Origin: Bacteroidaceae bacterium
GTDB lineage: Bacteria > Bacteroidota > Bacteroidia > Bacteroidales > Bacteroidaceae
DNA: 64,000 nucleotides
Assembly: GCA_017466325.1 (NCBI GenBank)
Contig: JAFTUK010000051.1
Coordinates: 1 to 64,000, forward strand
Direction of reading: 5' to 3'
Every line of letters begins with the position of its first letter. Positions within the stretch are counted from its first letter, which is position 1. Of the stretch, positions 8,380 through 18,024 are shown piece after piece. The notes beneath the pieces were generated by a model, which saw only the letters and a program-made list of their open reading frames with translations, had not been told where the DNA came from and searched no databases. Made by a program: the position numbers and the translations under genes.

Positions 8380-8979
8380 TTAGTTCATATCCTTTGCCGT
8401 GGCAGAGGTGTGCACGTCGGCCTCGGCATGAGGGTTAACAACCTTGGCATACTCGGCATAGGCATTGTTCACGGCACGCAGGAAAGAGCGTGTGGTGATT
8501 GTGCTGGCCGTGATGGCATCTATCTCGCCATTGTCCTTGGTGGTGACCAACTGACCGGCTGTCTTGCCTACGATTTCACCCTTGCCACCCTTCTGGAACC
8601 ACTCGTCGGCCTTGGCGCCAAGACCGGGTGTCTCGTTGGAGATAAGCACGGTGTAGCCGAGCACCTGGAAGTCCTTGCTGAGACCTACCATGATGGTAAG
8701 ACCGCCTCCGAAACTTCCGTTCAAGGGGTCGGTTGTCTTCACGGCTGCTCCGTTTTCGGCAACATAAACAACAACATCGCCATTGGCAACAGTATCGGTA
8801 ATCACGGCATTGTCGTCGCAAAGTACGGCCTTGATGGCCTGTGCCTCATTGCGCTGCTGGATTTCGGCTATGGGACCCTTGGTGAGTTCGTTCACATAAG
8901 CCAGCGCCGCACCTGCCACCACGGAGATGACAGTGAGCACAATGGCCATATTGTACCATGTGGATTGGAGTTTCTTCAT
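8380..8979 (-). CDS. rnfG: Rnf complex FMN subunit G
   Basis: Periplasmic-facing flavoprotein subunit anchored by one N-terminal helix (about 10-30). FMN in this family is joined covalently to a threonine of an S/T-G-A-T-like motif; here the equivalent site reads DAITASTITTRS, with T160 as the likely attachment residue. The substitution of AS for GA ahead of that threonine is a small departure from the usual motif. The conserved ETPGLGAKAD stretch is at about 116-125. The product is 199 residues and its start overlaps the rnfD stop by 4 bases, indicating translational coupling. Confidence 0.95.
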   Translation of the reverse strand: MKKLQSTWYNMAIVLTVISVVAGAALAYVNELTKGPIAEIQQRNEAQAIKAVLCDDNAVITDTVANGDVVVYVAENGAAVKTTDPLNGSFGGGLTIMVGLSKDFQVLGYTVLISNETPGLGAKADEWFQKGGKGEIVGKTAGQLVTTKDNGEIDAITASTITTRSFLRAVNNAYAEYAKVVNPHAEADVHTSATAKDMN

Positions 8980-9974
8980 TTCTTGGCCTCCTTTCTGATT
9001 ACCTCACCGAAACGGCGTGGCTTGCAATAGGTGTTGATAAGGGGTGTGAACGCATTCATGATGAGGATGGCAAAGGACATGCCCTCGGGGTAAGCGCCCC
9101 AGTTGCGGATGACAACGGTAAGAGCACCGATGGCCACACCATAGATGATCTGTCCCTTGGGAACCATGGGCGAAGTGACATAGTCGGTGGCCATGAAGCA
9201 GGCACCGAGCATGAGACCACCGCTACAGAGTACGCTGATGGGGTCGGCATAGACTGGGTTGGCCATGTGCAGGATACCGCTGAGCAGTGCCACGGTACCG
9301 AGGATGCTGACAGGGATGTGCCATGTGATGATTTTGCGGACAATCATGAACAGGCATCCGATGAGCAGGAGGATGGCGGAAACCTCGCCAAGAGAACCTC
9401 CGTGCACGCCAACGAGCATATCCACGGAAGAGGGAAGGTCCTTGAGTACGCTGACATCGCCCGACTGGATGGCCCACTTCATCAGTGCCAAGGGGGTGGC
9501 ACCTGTCTGGGCATCGAGATACTCCACGCTGCCGCTAACGGGCCATGTGGTCATCTGTGCAGGGAAGGAGATGAGCAGGAACACACGTCCTACCAGTGCT
9601 GGGTTGAAGGGGTTCTGGCCAAGGCCACCGAAGGTCATCTTGCCCACACCTATTGCCACCAGAGCACCGATGATGATAATCCAGACGGGCAGGTTGGAGG
9701 GCATGTTAAAACCGAGCAGAATACCGGTAAGGATAGCAGAGCCGTCCATGATGGTTGTTCTCTCGCGGCGAAGGATGAACTTGGCGATGGCCCATTCAAA
9801 AAACACGCAGGAAACGATGCTGGTGAGCAGTACCACGGCAGCACCAAGGCCAAAGAAGTACAAACTGGCCACCAATGCCGGCACCAGGGCCAGGCATACT
9901 CCGTACATGTTCTTCTGGATGCTGTCGCCAGAGTGGACATGCGGAGAAAGTGAAACTATTAATCTGTTTGACAT
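8976..9974 (-). CDS. rnfD: Rnf complex membrane FMN subunit D
   Basis: Membrane subunit proposed to carry out ion translocation, with covalent FMN bound at the TGAT motif (157-160, followed by PLALMKW). The 332-residue sequence has many membrane segments and the typical opening SPHVHSGDSIQKNMYGV, plus GGLGQNPFNPALVGR. It overlaps rnfG by 4 bases and follows rnfC after 24 bases. NqrB of the Na+-pumping NADH:quinone reductase is a homologue, but the full gene set here is that of Rnf. Confidence 0.96.
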   Translation of the reverse strand: MSNRLIVSLSPHVHSGDSIQKNMYGVCLALVPALVASLYFFGLGAAVVLLTSIVSCVFFEWAIAKFILRRERTTIMDGSAILTGILLGFNMPSNLPVWIIIIGALVAIGVGKMTFGGLGQNPFNPALVGRVFLLISFPAQMTTWPVSGSVEYLDAQTGATPLALMKWAIQSGDVSVLKDLPSSVDMLVGVHGGSLGEVSAILLLIGCLFMIVRKIITWHIPVSILGTVALLSGILHMANPVYADPISVLCSGGLMLGACFMATDYVTSPMVPKGQIIYGVAIGALTVVIRNWGAYPEGMSFAILIMNAFTPLINTYCKPRRFGEVIRKEAKK

Positions 9975-9998
9975 TGTATCTTACTTTCTGTGTTCTTA

Positions 9999-11345
9999 TT
10001 ATTTCTTTGCCGCCCTTTCACGGATAATGCCCATGACGGTAGACTTGCCCAGACGGATATTGTCCAGCAGGGGACGGTGGCTGGGACAGGTGAAGGCACA
10101 TGAACCGCACTCTATGCAGGATACGATGTCTTCCTTCTCTGCCTCCTCCCACATGTACTGGGAACTGATCTTGGCCAGCAGGTAGGGTTCAAGTCCCATG
10201 GGGCACGCACTGACACACTTGGCGCAACGGATACAGGGTTCTGGGGCGGTGCGGCGTGCCTCCTTCTCGTTCATAATGAGCAGGCCGCTGGAACCCTTGG
10301 TCATGGGGATGTCAAGGGAGATGAGTGCCTTACCCATCATGGGACCGCCACCGATAATCTTACCCGTGTCGGCAGGCAGGCCTCCGCACTCTTCGATGAG
10401 TTGGGAGAACGGCGTGCCCAGACGTGCAAGCAGGTTGGAGGGGTTCTTTACGCTCTTGCCCGTAACGGTGATGATACGGGAGATGAGGGGCTTGTTCTTC
10501 ATTACCGCCTCGTAGATGGCAAAGGCAGTACCTACGTTCTGCACCACAGCACCCACACTGATGGGAATGGCAGGAGGTGCAGGCACCTGACGGCCGATGA
10601 CGGCATCTATCAACTGCTTCTCTCCGCCCTGGGGATATTGCACCTTCAGGGGAACAATCTCTATCTGGGGATATGCCTTGGCCTTCTCCTGCATCAACTT
10701 GATGGCATCGGGTTTGTTGTTCTCGATACCGATGTAGGCACGGTCTACGCTTACGGCCTTCATTATCAGGCTAACGCCAACCAGTATCTCGTCGGCCTTC
10801 TCGAGCATCAGGCTATGGTCGGAGGTCAGATACGGTTCGCACTCCACGGCATTGATGATGACACACTCGGCCTTCTGTCCGGGAGGGGGGCACAACTTCA
10901 CATGGCAGGGGAAGGTGGCACCACCCATGCCCACTATGCCGGCCTGCTTGATCTTCTCTACGATTGTCTGCGCATCCAGGTCGGGACGGTCTTCCAGACG
11001 TACGAGGTCGGGAGTGCGGTCGATGCTCTCCTCCCATTCGTCGCCCTCAACGTCCACATACACGGCCATACGGCGGGTATCGCTTGCATCCAGGGCAACG
11101 TCCACCTTGCTCACCTTACCGCTGACGCTGGAGTAGATGGGTGCGCTGACAAAACCTCCGGCCTCGCCCAGCAGAGTACCCACCTTTACCACGTCACCCT
11201 TCTTCACTACGGGCTTGGCTGGTGCGCCAATGTGCTGGAACATGCTGAATATCGCCTGCTTGGGCAGGGCAGCCTCACGGATAGGACTGCCCGCACTCAG
11301 TTTGTTCTCGGCGGGATGTACACCGCCTATTCTAAATGTCTTCAT
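9999..11345 (-). CDS. rnfC: Rnf complex NADH-binding subunit C
   Basis: Soluble subunit where NAD+ is reduced. The 448 residues show an N-terminal RnfC domain (MKTFRIGGVHPAENK), the GMGGATFPCHVKL flavin/NAD-site motif near 140-152, a SLBB-like segment around 275-330, and two ferredoxin motifs at the C-terminus: CIRCAKCVSACP and CIECGSCAFTCP. It begins inside the end of rnfB (4-base ATGA overlap). Length and domain order are normal for the family. Confidence 0.97.
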   Translation of the reverse strand: MKTFRIGGVHPAENKLSAGSPIREAALPKQAIFSMFQHIGAPAKPVVKKGDVVKVGTLLGEAGGFVSAPIYSSVSGKVSKVDVALDASDTRRMAVYVDVEGDEWEESIDRTPDLVRLEDRPDLDAQTIVEKIKQAGIVGMGGATFPCHVKLCPPPGQKAECVIINAVECEPYLTSDHSLMLEKADEILVGVSLIMKAVSVDRAYIGIENNKPDAIKLMQEKAKAYPQIEIVPLKVQYPQGGEKQLIDAVIGRQVPAPPAIPISVGAVVQNVGTAFAIYEAVMKNKPLISRIITVTGKSVKNPSNLLARLGTPFSQLIEECGGLPADTGKIIGGGPMMGKALISLDIPMTKGSSGLLIMNEKEARRTAPEPCIRCAKCVSACPMGLEPYLLAKISSQYMWEEAEKEDIVSCIECGSCAFTCPSHRPLLDNIRLGKSTVMGIIRERAAKK

Positions 11346-12355
11346 ACAGCAGTCTCATTGTCTTTTGGGGTTTCTACTTTCTTTTCAACCACAGGTGCCA
11401 CGGGAGCAGGTGCTTCCTTCACAACCGGAGCCTCAGGCTTGGATGCTACGGGAGCCTTTGCAACCGGAGCCTCCGCCTTAGGTGCGGCAGCCGATGCTAC
11501 GGGAGCGGTCTCTGTCTTGGGCTTCCTTGGGGGGAAGTTGAATGCCTTGATGGCACCACGGGGACATGCTTCCTCGCACTTGCGGCACATTTTACACTTG
11601 TCGGGGTCGATGTGTGCCAGGTTGGTGCCGAGGGTGATGGCTTCGAACTTGTCGCACACCTTCACACACTTGCCGCAACCTATGCAACTTACCTTACATT
11701 CCTTGGTGGCCAAAGCACCCTTGTCCTTGTTGTTACATAGCACCACTACCTTGCGGTTCTTGGGTCCCTGGGGTATCAACTCGATGATACCGCGAGGACA
11801 ACTCTTGGCACAGGAACCGCAACCGGTACACTTACTCTCGTCCACCTCGGCAATGCGTGTGGCAGGATTAACCTTGATGGCGCCGAAGAGACATGCCGCG
11901 GCACAATCACCCTCGCCCAGACAGCCATACAGGCACTGGGTCTCGCCCATACCGGTCATGTTCTGGATCTTGCACGAATGTACGCCGTCGAACTCCACTC
12001 CGTGAGGACGGACATCGCATGTGCCCTGACAACGCACTACGGCAACCTTGGGGGCTGCGGCCGAAGCCTTCAGACCAAGAATACCTGCCACCTGCTCCAT
12101 AACGGCCTGACCGCCGGGAGCACAGTTCAAATCGCTCAGGCTGCCACTTTCTGCCGCTTTCACGCATGCAGAGGCAAAGCCGGAGCAACCCGGATAGCCG
12201 CATCCGCCACAATTTGCCTGAGGCAGAACCTCGGATACCTGCTGGATGCGGGGATCTTCCCAAACAGCAAACTTCTTGGAGGCGAGGAACAGTACCACAG
12301 CGGATACAAGTCCCACTACACCAAGCACGATTACTGCAATAAGAATTACGTTCAT
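11342..12355 (-). CDS. rnfB: Rnf complex ferredoxin-type subunit B
   Basis: Takes electrons from reduced ferredoxin and passes them into the complex. One N-terminal membrane helix (about 1-26) is followed by the cysteine-rich CGGCGYPGC motif (49-57) and at least four ferredoxin-like cysteine clusters (for example CTGCGSCAKSCP, CIGCGKCVKVC, CKMCRKCEEACP). The last 60 residues or so form a low-complexity Pro/Ala/Lys/Glu tail with no cysteines, probably a flexible extension. The product is 337 residues. The start overlaps nothing upstream; the small cysteine/membrane protein gene lies 24 bases before it. Confidence 0.96.
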   Translation of the reverse strand: MNVILIAVIVLGVVGLVSAVVLFLASKKFAVWEDPRIQQVSEVLPQANCGGCGYPGCSGFASACVKAAESGSLSDLNCAPGGQAVMEQVAGILGLKASAAAPKVAVVRCQGTCDVRPHGVEFDGVHSCKIQNMTGMGETQCLYGCLGEGDCAAACLFGAIKVNPATRIAEVDESKCTGCGSCAKSCPRGIIELIPQGPKNRKVVVLCNNKDKGALATKECKVSCIGCGKCVKVCDKFEAITLGTNLAHIDPDKCKMCRKCEEACPRGAIKAFNFPPRKPKTETAPVASAAAPKAEAPVAKAPVASKPEAPVVKEAPAPVAPVVEKKVETPKDNETAV

Positions 12356-12379
12356 AACTTACTTGTATTTTTAATTGTC

Positions 12380-12652
12380 CTATTTCTTCTTTCTCGTGAA
12401 ATCCGGTTTCAGCAACCTGATGGCAAGGAAATACAGAGCCAAAAACAGCAATATGCCCAAAGCCGTCCATCCCTCTCCTACCCGACCCTGTGCCAGAGTG
12501 AGCATAAATACAATACCAATCAAGGGTATGACGAAGGCCACGAGCACGGCACGAAGGTCCGTATCACAAGGTTGTCCGTCCTGCTTGTCCTTACGGCTAC
12601 AAAACATTGAAATCTTGCATCCGCTACAATCCAAATCCGTCTGTTTTGCCAT
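12380..12652 (-). CDS. Small Cys-rich two-helix membrane protein, RseC-like
   Basis: Sits where Bacteroidales usually carry an RseC-family (SoxR-reducing-system) gene ahead of rnfB. I choose the start at 12652 (MAKQTDL) because an in-frame ATG at 12676 falls inside the promoter's -7 box. The product is 90 residues: cysteines C9, C12, C18 and C29, then two membrane helices (about 33-53 and 60-80) and a basic tail. RseC proteins are commonly around 140 residues, with a larger N-terminal domain that is absent here. It may be a shortened RseC or an unrelated Rnf-associated protein; a role in Rnf assembly or redox is inference from position. Confidence 0.7.
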   Translation of the reverse strand: MAKQTDLDCSGCKISMFCSRKDKQDGQPCDTDLRAVLVAFVIPLIGIVFMLTLAQGRVGEGWTALGILLFLALYFLAIRLLKPDFTRKKK

Positions 12653-12673
12653 GTAGACTTTACATTTTCCCCA

Positions 12674-12681
12674 CAAAGATA
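12674..12681 (-). promoter_or_regulatory. -7 box of the rnf operon promoter
   Basis: CAAAGATA reads TATCTTTG on the minus strand. Transcription would start near 12668, which rules out the ATG at 12676 and supports the start at 12652. The -33 box is not clear. Confidence 0.65.
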
Positions 12682-12813
12682 CTCTTTTTTAGGTATAAAC
12701 CTCACTTTTCATTACACCTTTTTATTAAAATAAAGGCAAATCCAATCAAAGTACACCACAAGCGGATACGAAAAAGTGGCTATGACAGCAAAGATTCTGG
12801 ACAAGAAACCGCC

Positions 12814-15120
12814 CTACTCGTGATAATATACCCTCTTCACACGAGAGGATACGGAGGTGAGTATCTCGTAAGGAATGGTGGCTACGACACTGGCAAGGAT
12901 GCTGGGCGAGAGTTCCGCACCGAAAAGGATTACCTGGTCGCCCTCCTGCGCCTCGGGGATGTCCGTTACGTCTATCATGCAGACGTCCATGCAGATGTTG
13001 CCCACGTAGGGGGCCTTCTGCCCGTGCACCAGGCAATAGGCACGGCCACGGCCGAAGAGGCGGTCCCATCCGTCGGCATACCCTATGGGGATGGCGGCTA
13101 TGCGCGAATCCCTTGCCAGTTCCCCACGACGGCTGTAGCCCACGGTTTCGCTGGCGGGAACGTCGTGAATCTGCAGGATGGTGGTCTTCAGCGTGGAGAC
13201 ATTGGAGAGGAGGGCATTGTCGCGAGGGTTTATGCCATAAAGTCCAAGGCCCAGGCGCACCATGTCCATCTGCCTTTCAGGGAAATGCTCTATGCCGGCA
13301 CTGTTGCACATGTGTCTGAGGATATGATGCGGAAAGGCAGCCTGCAAGGTATCGGCTCCGAGGAGATAACGGCGGTACTGCTCGGCGGAGAATTCGTCGA
13401 AACCATCGCTGTCGCTACCCACAAAGTGGGAGAAGACTGAGCGTGGTATGAGTGCCGTCTGAGAACGCAGGCGGCGGACAAGAGCAGGCATGTCCTTCTC
13501 TGGATCAAAGCCCAGGCGGTGCATGCCGGTGTCCAGTTTTATGTGTATGGGCATGGCTGTTATTCCGGCACGCTCAGCAGCATGGATGAGAGCATCAAGG
13601 AGACGGAAACTATACACCTCTGGTTCCAGATTGTACTCGAAAAGGGTATTGAAACTGGTCATCTCGGGATTCATCACCATGATGTTCTTCGTTATGCCGT
13701 TGGCACGGAGCAAGGCACCCTCGTCGGCAACGGCAACGGCCAGATAGCCCACCTGTTCCTGACTCTGCAGGGTCTTCGCCACCTCCACGGCACCGGCGCC
13801 GTAGGCATCAGCCTTGACCATGCAGATGACGCGCGTCCGTGGATTGAGGAAGGAGCGGTAATAGTTGAGGTTCTCCACCACGGCCCCGAGGTTCACCTCC
13901 AGGATGGTTTCGTGCACCTTCTGTTCGAGGGCTTCGGTGATGGCATCGAAGTGGAATGAGCGTGCCCCCTTGATGAGCACCAGGCTGTCGCGCAGATTGC
14001 GGAACTCCTGGCTCTGCATGAACTCCTCGGTGGTAGAGAAGAAGGAGCATCGTGCATCCAGACGGGCGAAGCACGAAGCACAAGCCTGTATCTCCGCACC
14101 TATGGCCATGAGGCGTTCAAGTCCACGCTTCTCCACCAGACGGGCAACGTGCGAATAGAGTTCGTGCGAAGGCGTACCGCTCTGCAATATGTCGCTGAGT
14201 ATGAGCACACGCTGGCGCTCTGCCCTGTCGGGGCGGCGGTTCATGAAGTCCAGGGCAATGTCCAGGCTGCTGAGGTCGCTGTTGTAGGTGTCGTTGATGA
14301 GCGTGCATCCGTGCCTGCCCTGCTTTACCTCCAGACGCATGGCCACGGGTTCAAGCCTTTGCAGACGTTCCTGAATGACCTCCTCGCCCATGCCAAGATG
14401 ACGGCATACACGGGCACAGAGATTGCGGTCGCGCTCCAGTGCGTCGGCCTCGTCCCCTGCCTCGAACACCACGGGGCAGTCCTTGAACAGAAGCATCTTT
14501 TCCTGCCGTTTCTGCTCCATGCTCTGGAAGTTCTCCTGATGGGCAGGTCCCAAACCTGTGAACACGCCTATGGTGGGCTGGATGATGCGCTGCAACGCCT
14601 CCATCTCGCCGGGGCGGCTGATGCCTGCCTCGAAGATGCCTATCTGCGAGTTGGAGTTGAGTCCCCACACGCTCAGGGGCACGCCTATCTGAGAATTGTA
14701 ACTGCGTGGCGAACGGGTCACGGCCATATCGGGCGAGAGCATCTGGTATAGCCACTCCTTAATCACGGTCTTTCCGTTGCTGCCCGTAATGCCTATGACA
14801 GGAATATCGTAGGACTCGCGGTGCCTCTCGGCCAGACGCTGGAGTGCGGTAAGGGTGTCCTGCACAAGCAGTTGCACCGCACCCGCCAGTCCCTCCTGGA
14901 CGGAGTTTACCACGAAGGCACGCACACCGCGTTCGTAGAGGTCACGGACATAACGGTGTCCGTCGCCACGGTCGGTGCGGATGGCGAAGAACAGGGTACT
15001 CTCCGGAAAACAAAGGCTGCGGCTGTCCGTCAGGAGCCATTCCACATCCACGCAGGTTTCTCCGCAAATCTGTGCGCCTATCATTGAGGCAATGGTATCT
15101 ATTCGCATAATCTGTTCCAA
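12814..15120 (-). CDS. murF-alr: Bifunctional MurF / alanine racemase
   Basis: A two-enzyme fusion typical of Bacteroidales. The N-terminal half (to about residue 400) is UDP-MurNAc-tripeptide:D-Ala-D-Ala ligase, with ATP loop GITGSNGKT (110-118) and INDTYNSD (275-282). From about 405 it is alanine racemase, with the PLP lysine in VICMVKADAYG (K436) and the catalytic-tyrosine region near VGYSRRGELA. The racemase supplies D-Ala for the substrate the ligase uses, so the fusion couples two steps of peptidoglycan precursor synthesis. The product is 768 residues. The start region overlaps the end of the GSCFA gene by 22 bases; an alternative start at 15108 (MRIDTI) would reduce the overlap. Confidence 0.95.
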   Translation of the reverse strand: MEQIMRIDTIASMIGAQICGETCVDVEWLLTDSRSLCFPESTLFFAIRTDRGDGHRYVRDLYERGVRAFVVNSVQEGLAGAVQLLVQDTLTALQRLAERHRESYDIPVIGITGSNGKTVIKEWLYQMLSPDMAVTRSPRSYNSQIGVPLSVWGLNSNSQIGIFEAGISRPGEMEALQRIIQPTIGVFTGLGPAHQENFQSMEQKRQEKMLLFKDCPVVFEAGDEADALERDRNLCARVCRHLGMGEEVIQERLQRLEPVAMRLEVKQGRHGCTLINDTYNSDLSSLDIALDFMNRRPDRAERQRVLILSDILQSGTPSHELYSHVARLVEKRGLERLMAIGAEIQACASCFARLDARCSFFSTTEEFMQSQEFRNLRDSLVLIKGARSFHFDAITEALEQKVHETILEVNLGAVVENLNYYRSFLNPRTRVICMVKADAYGAGAVEVAKTLQSQEQVGYLAVAVADEGALLRANGITKNIMVMNPEMTSFNTLFEYNLEPEVYSFRLLDALIHAAERAGITAMPIHIKLDTGMHRLGFDPEKDMPALVRRLRSQTALIPRSVFSHFVGSDSDGFDEFSAEQYRRYLLGADTLQAAFPHHILRHMCNSAGIEHFPERQMDMVRLGLGLYGINPRDNALLSNVSTLKTTILQIHDVPASETVGYSRRGELARDSRIAAIPIGYADGWDRLFGRGRAYCLVHGQKAPYVGNICMDVCMIDVTDIPEAQEGDQVILFGAELSPSILASVVATIPYEILTSVSSRVKRVYYHE

Positions 15121-15842
15121 ATAATGTCCACGGCCTCCGGCGAGGGATGAAGTCCGTCGGGGGCATAGTATCTGTAGTCTCTCAGTTCGTCCATCATTAT
15201 CTCGTAGGACGGGAAATAGTCCACCCTTCCGGGATATCTGCGCACCATCTCGTCGATGGCAAGGAGCAGTGTGGCCTTGCTCAACTGGGAGCGGTGCCAG
15301 CCGTACTTGCGGTAGCGGTAGGGGCTCAGGGTGAAGGTTACCCTGATGTCAGGGTTCTTCATGAAAATGGCCTGCAAGGTCTCTTCCAGCACCTCGCACG
15401 TCTGCTGCAACGACAGGCTATCCTCACGGAAAAGTCGGTCTGCCTGGCGCTGGCAGTTGCTCACCGCCATGCCGTTCTCCACCAGCCTGTAGCACACGTT
15501 GGTACCGAGGGTCAGAAACAGGCGGCCGGCATGGCACAGGGCATCGCCCAAGGCATGGAACGGCTCCTGCACCAAGGCACGGGCCTCATCCTCCGAGTCG
15601 GCACGGAAACGGGTATTCGCCCACCAGCAACGCCATTCCTGCATGGCCTGGTCATGAAACATAGGCAAGGACTCCGCACCTCCGCAAAGGGCATGGCACA
15701 CCGTGTTGCGTATGCTCTCGGGATTGAACAGAGTGCCCACGGGGTTGCAAAGGGCATGGTATCCCTCCGACTCCATACGCTCTCCCATATATTGCGAGAA
15801 GCACGACCCTAAAAGAACATATTTCTGTGTTTTGTCAAGCAT
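15099..15842 (-). CDS. GSCFA-domain protein
   Basis: Named after the motif visible at the start, LLGSCFSQ. Later landmarks are [16 protein letters not shown] (about 35-50), a serine/threonine-rich [12 protein letters not shown] (about 108-120) and [14 protein letters not shown] near the end, which together resemble SGNH-hydrolase-like proteins. At 247 residues it is shorter than many family members, lacking most of the sequence usually before LLGSCF. The start at 15842 is supported by a true Shine-Dalgarno, AAGGAGGTG, a rarity in this phylum. Substrate unknown; coupling to murF-alr hints at the cell envelope. Confidence 0.85.
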   Translation of the reverse strand: MLDKTQKYVLLGSCFSQYMGERMESEGYHALCNPVGTLFNPESIRNTVCHALCGGAESLPMFHDQAMQEWRCWWANTRFRADSEDEARALVQEPFHALGDALCHAGRLFLTLGTNVCYRLVENGMAVSNCQRQADRLFREDSLSLQQTCEVLEETLQAIFMKNPDIRVTFTLSPYRYRKYGWHRSQLSKATLLLAIDEMVRRYPGRVDYFPSYEIMMDELRDYRYYAPDGLHPSPEAVDIIWNRLCE

Positions 15843-15858
15843 GCACCAGCACCTCCTT
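15832..15858 (-). promoter_or_regulatory. Unusually strong Shine-Dalgarno of the GSCFA gene
   Basis: The minus strand reads AAAGGAGGTGCTGGTGCATG just at the start codon (ATG at 15842-15840). Other starts in this window lack such a site. It fixes the start and excludes a longer N-terminus. Confidence 0.6.
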
Positions 15859-15926
15859 TAATGCGGTTTACGATACAAAGGTACAAAAATAAGGATAACT
15901 ATGTCCAAGGATTGCGTATTTTTTTA

Positions 15927-15934
15927 TATCTTTG
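15927..15934 (+). promoter_or_regulatory. -7 box of the dxs promoter
   Basis: TATCTTTG, 26 bases before the chosen dxs start. No good -33 box is visible. It rules out the upstream ATG at 15861. Confidence 0.6.
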
Positions 15935-15959
15935 CTCTGCAATAGTACATTCGCCAATT

Positions 15960-17915
15960 ATGGACATAAACGAGCAGAGCCTGCTTTCTAAGATAAACTT
16001 TCCCTCGGACCTGAGGAAACTGCCTTTGGAGGAGTTGCCCCGCCTGTGCCAGGAACTGCGTGAATTTCTCATTAACGAACTGAGCCGCAACCCCGGACAC
16101 TTTGCCAGCAGCCTGGGAGTGGTGGAACTGACCGTTGCCCTGCACTATGTGTTCGACACACCCGAGGACCGCATCGTCTGGGACGTGGGACACCAGGCCT
16201 ACGGACACAAGATACTGACCGGGCGCAAGGACGCCTTCCACACCAACCGCCACCTTGGAGGCATCAAACCCTTCCCCTCACCCCAGGAGAGCGAATACGA
16301 TACCACCACCTGCGGACATGCCTCGGTGAGCATATCGGCAGCCCTGGGTATGGCCGTAGCGGCCAAGAAGCAGGGGTCCGACCGTCATGTCATTGCCGTC
16401 ATAGGCGATGGAGCCATGAGCGGAGGTCTGGCCTTTGAGGGTCTGAACAATGCCGGCACCACGCCCAACAACATGCTCATCATCCTGAACGACAACAACA
16501 TGAGCATAGACCGTGCCGTGGGAGGCATGAACTCCTACCTGCACCACCTGCACACGAGCGGCACATACAACCGCTTCCGCAACCGTGCGGCACACAAACT
16601 GGCCGACTGGGGATGGCTTACGGAAAAGGGCAAGAAACGCATCATCCGACTGAACAACTCCATAAAGTCCTTCGTACACAACCAGCATAACATGTTCGAG
16701 GGCATAGACATCCGCTACTTCGGCCCTCAGGACGGACACGACGTCATATCCCTGGTGCAGACCTTGCGCAGCATAAAGGAATTGAGCGGCCCCCGACTCC
16801 TGCACATACACACGGAGAAAGGGCACGGCTACCAGCCTGCCGTGGAGGACCCCACCACCTTCCATGCACCCGGCAGGTTCGACCCCGAAACGGGAGAGCG
16901 CATCTGCAACAATGCCAAACCCGACATGCCTCCACGCTATCAGGACGTGTTCGGAGAAACCCTGCTGGAGATGGCACGCCGGAACGACCGCATCGTGGGC
17001 GTAACTCCTGCCATGCCTACTGGCTGCTCCATGAACATAATGATGAAGGAGATGCCCGACCGCTGCTTCGACGTGGGCATTGCCGAGGGGCATGCCGTAA
17101 CCTTCTCTGCCGGCATGGCAAAGGACGGACTAATTCCCGTGTGCAACATATACTCCAGTTTCGCCCAGCGTGCCTACGACAACATCATCCACGATGTGGC
17201 CATCAGCCGTCTGCATGTGGTCCTCTGCCTGGACCGTGCGGGCATAGTCGGCGAGGACGGTCCCACCCACCATGGTGTCTTCGACTTGCCAAGCCTGCGC
17301 ACCGTACCCAACCTGACCATCGCATCGCCCATGAACGAACCGGAATTGCGCCGGCTCATGTACACGGCCGTCGAGTGTCAGGACGGTCCCTTTGTAATAA
17401 GGTATCCGCGTGGCAACGGAGTAACTCCGCAATGGCATTGCCCACTGGAGGCCGTGGAGATTGGCAAGGGACGCCTGATAAGCGAGGAAAAGGCATCTGC
17501 CAATGCCAAGCCGGACACCGCCGTGCTGAGTCTCGGTCCCATCGGAAACACTGTGCAGGAGGCCATAGCCCTGATTTCAGACAGCGGAAAGGACACTCCC
17601 CTGCCTGCACATTACGACATGCGCTTCCTCAAACCCCTGGACACAGGCATCATGGAGGAGGTTGCCAGGAAATACGACCACATAATCACCGTGGAGGACG
17701 GGGCGCTGAACGGCGGTTTCGGTTCTGCCGTGCTGGAATGGCTGGCAGACAACGGCTACGCCAAACGTGTCACACGTCTAGGCATACCCGACAGATTCAT
17801 CGAGCATGGCAAACCTGCCGAACTCTACAATATAGTGGGACTGGACGCAGAGGGCATTGCCAAGACAATACAGGAACGGAAAACGGAAAACGGAAAACGG
17901 AAATCGGAAAACTGA
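15960..17915 (+). CDS. dxs: 1-deoxy-D-xylulose-5-phosphate synthase
   Basis: First enzyme of the MEP isoprenoid pathway: joins pyruvate and glyceraldehyde-3-phosphate using thiamine diphosphate. The start at 15960 ([11 protein letters not shown]) is chosen because the -7 box lies between it and an upstream ATG. The 651-residue product has the thiamine motif [18 protein letters not shown]...NDNNMSID, the transketolase middle domain ([15 protein letters not shown]) and the C-terminal domain. The last 13 residues or so ([13 protein letters not shown]) are encoded by an intergenic CGGAAAA heptamer tract that has run into the reading frame. trkA follows after 109 bases. Confidence 0.96.
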   Translation: MDINEQSLLSKINFPSDLRKLPLEELPRLCQELREFLINELSRNPGHFASSLGVVELTVALHYVFDTPEDRIVWDVGHQAYGHKILTGRKDAFHTNRHLGGIKPFPSPQESEYDTTTCGHASVSISAALGMAVAAKKQGSDRHVIAVIGDGAMSGGLAFEGLNNAGTTPNNMLIILNDNNMSIDRAVGGMNSYLHHLHTSGTYNRFRNRAAHKLADWGWLTEKGKKRIIRLNNSIKSFVHNQHNMFEGIDIRYFGPQDGHDVISLVQTLRSIKELSGPRLLHIHTEKGHGYQPAVEDPTTFHAPGRFDPETGERICNNAKPDMPPRYQDVFGETLLEMARRNDRIVGVTPAMPTGCSMNIMMKEMPDRCFDVGIAEGHAVTFSAGMAKDGLIPVCNIYSSFAQRAYDNIIHDVAISRLHVVLCLDRAGIVGEDGPTHHGVFDLPSLRTVPNLTIASPMNEPELRRLMYTAVECQDGPFVIRYPRGNGVTPQWHCPLEAVEIGKGRLISEEKASANAKPDTAVLSLGPIGNTVQEAIALISDSGKDTPLPAHYDMRFLKPLDTGIMEEVARKYDHIITVEDGALNGGFGSAVLEWLADNGYAKRVTRLGIPDRFIEHGKPAELYNIVGLDAEGIAKTIQERKTENGKRKSEN

Positions 17916-17970
17916 GAACTGAGAACTGAGAACTGAGAACTCGGAGTATTCAGAGTACTCAGAGTACTCG
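17876..17970. repeat. Heptamer tracts: CGGAAAA then CTGAGAA, then GAGTACTC units
   Basis: About five CGGAAAA-type heptamers (through the dxs stop), then four CTGAGAA heptamers, then short AGAGTACTC repeats. The tract codes for the dxs tail and continues past its stop. Confidence 0.75.
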
Positions 17971-18024
17971 GACTTCCCCGCTCACCGCTCCCCTCTCACC
18001 TCTCACCGTTAAAACCAACCACAC

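Noticed and set aside
10401..12005. 534-residue plus-strand frame over rnfB-rnfC
   Set aside because: Antisense shadow of two clearly recognised genes; His/Leu/Gly-rich composition is typical of shadows.
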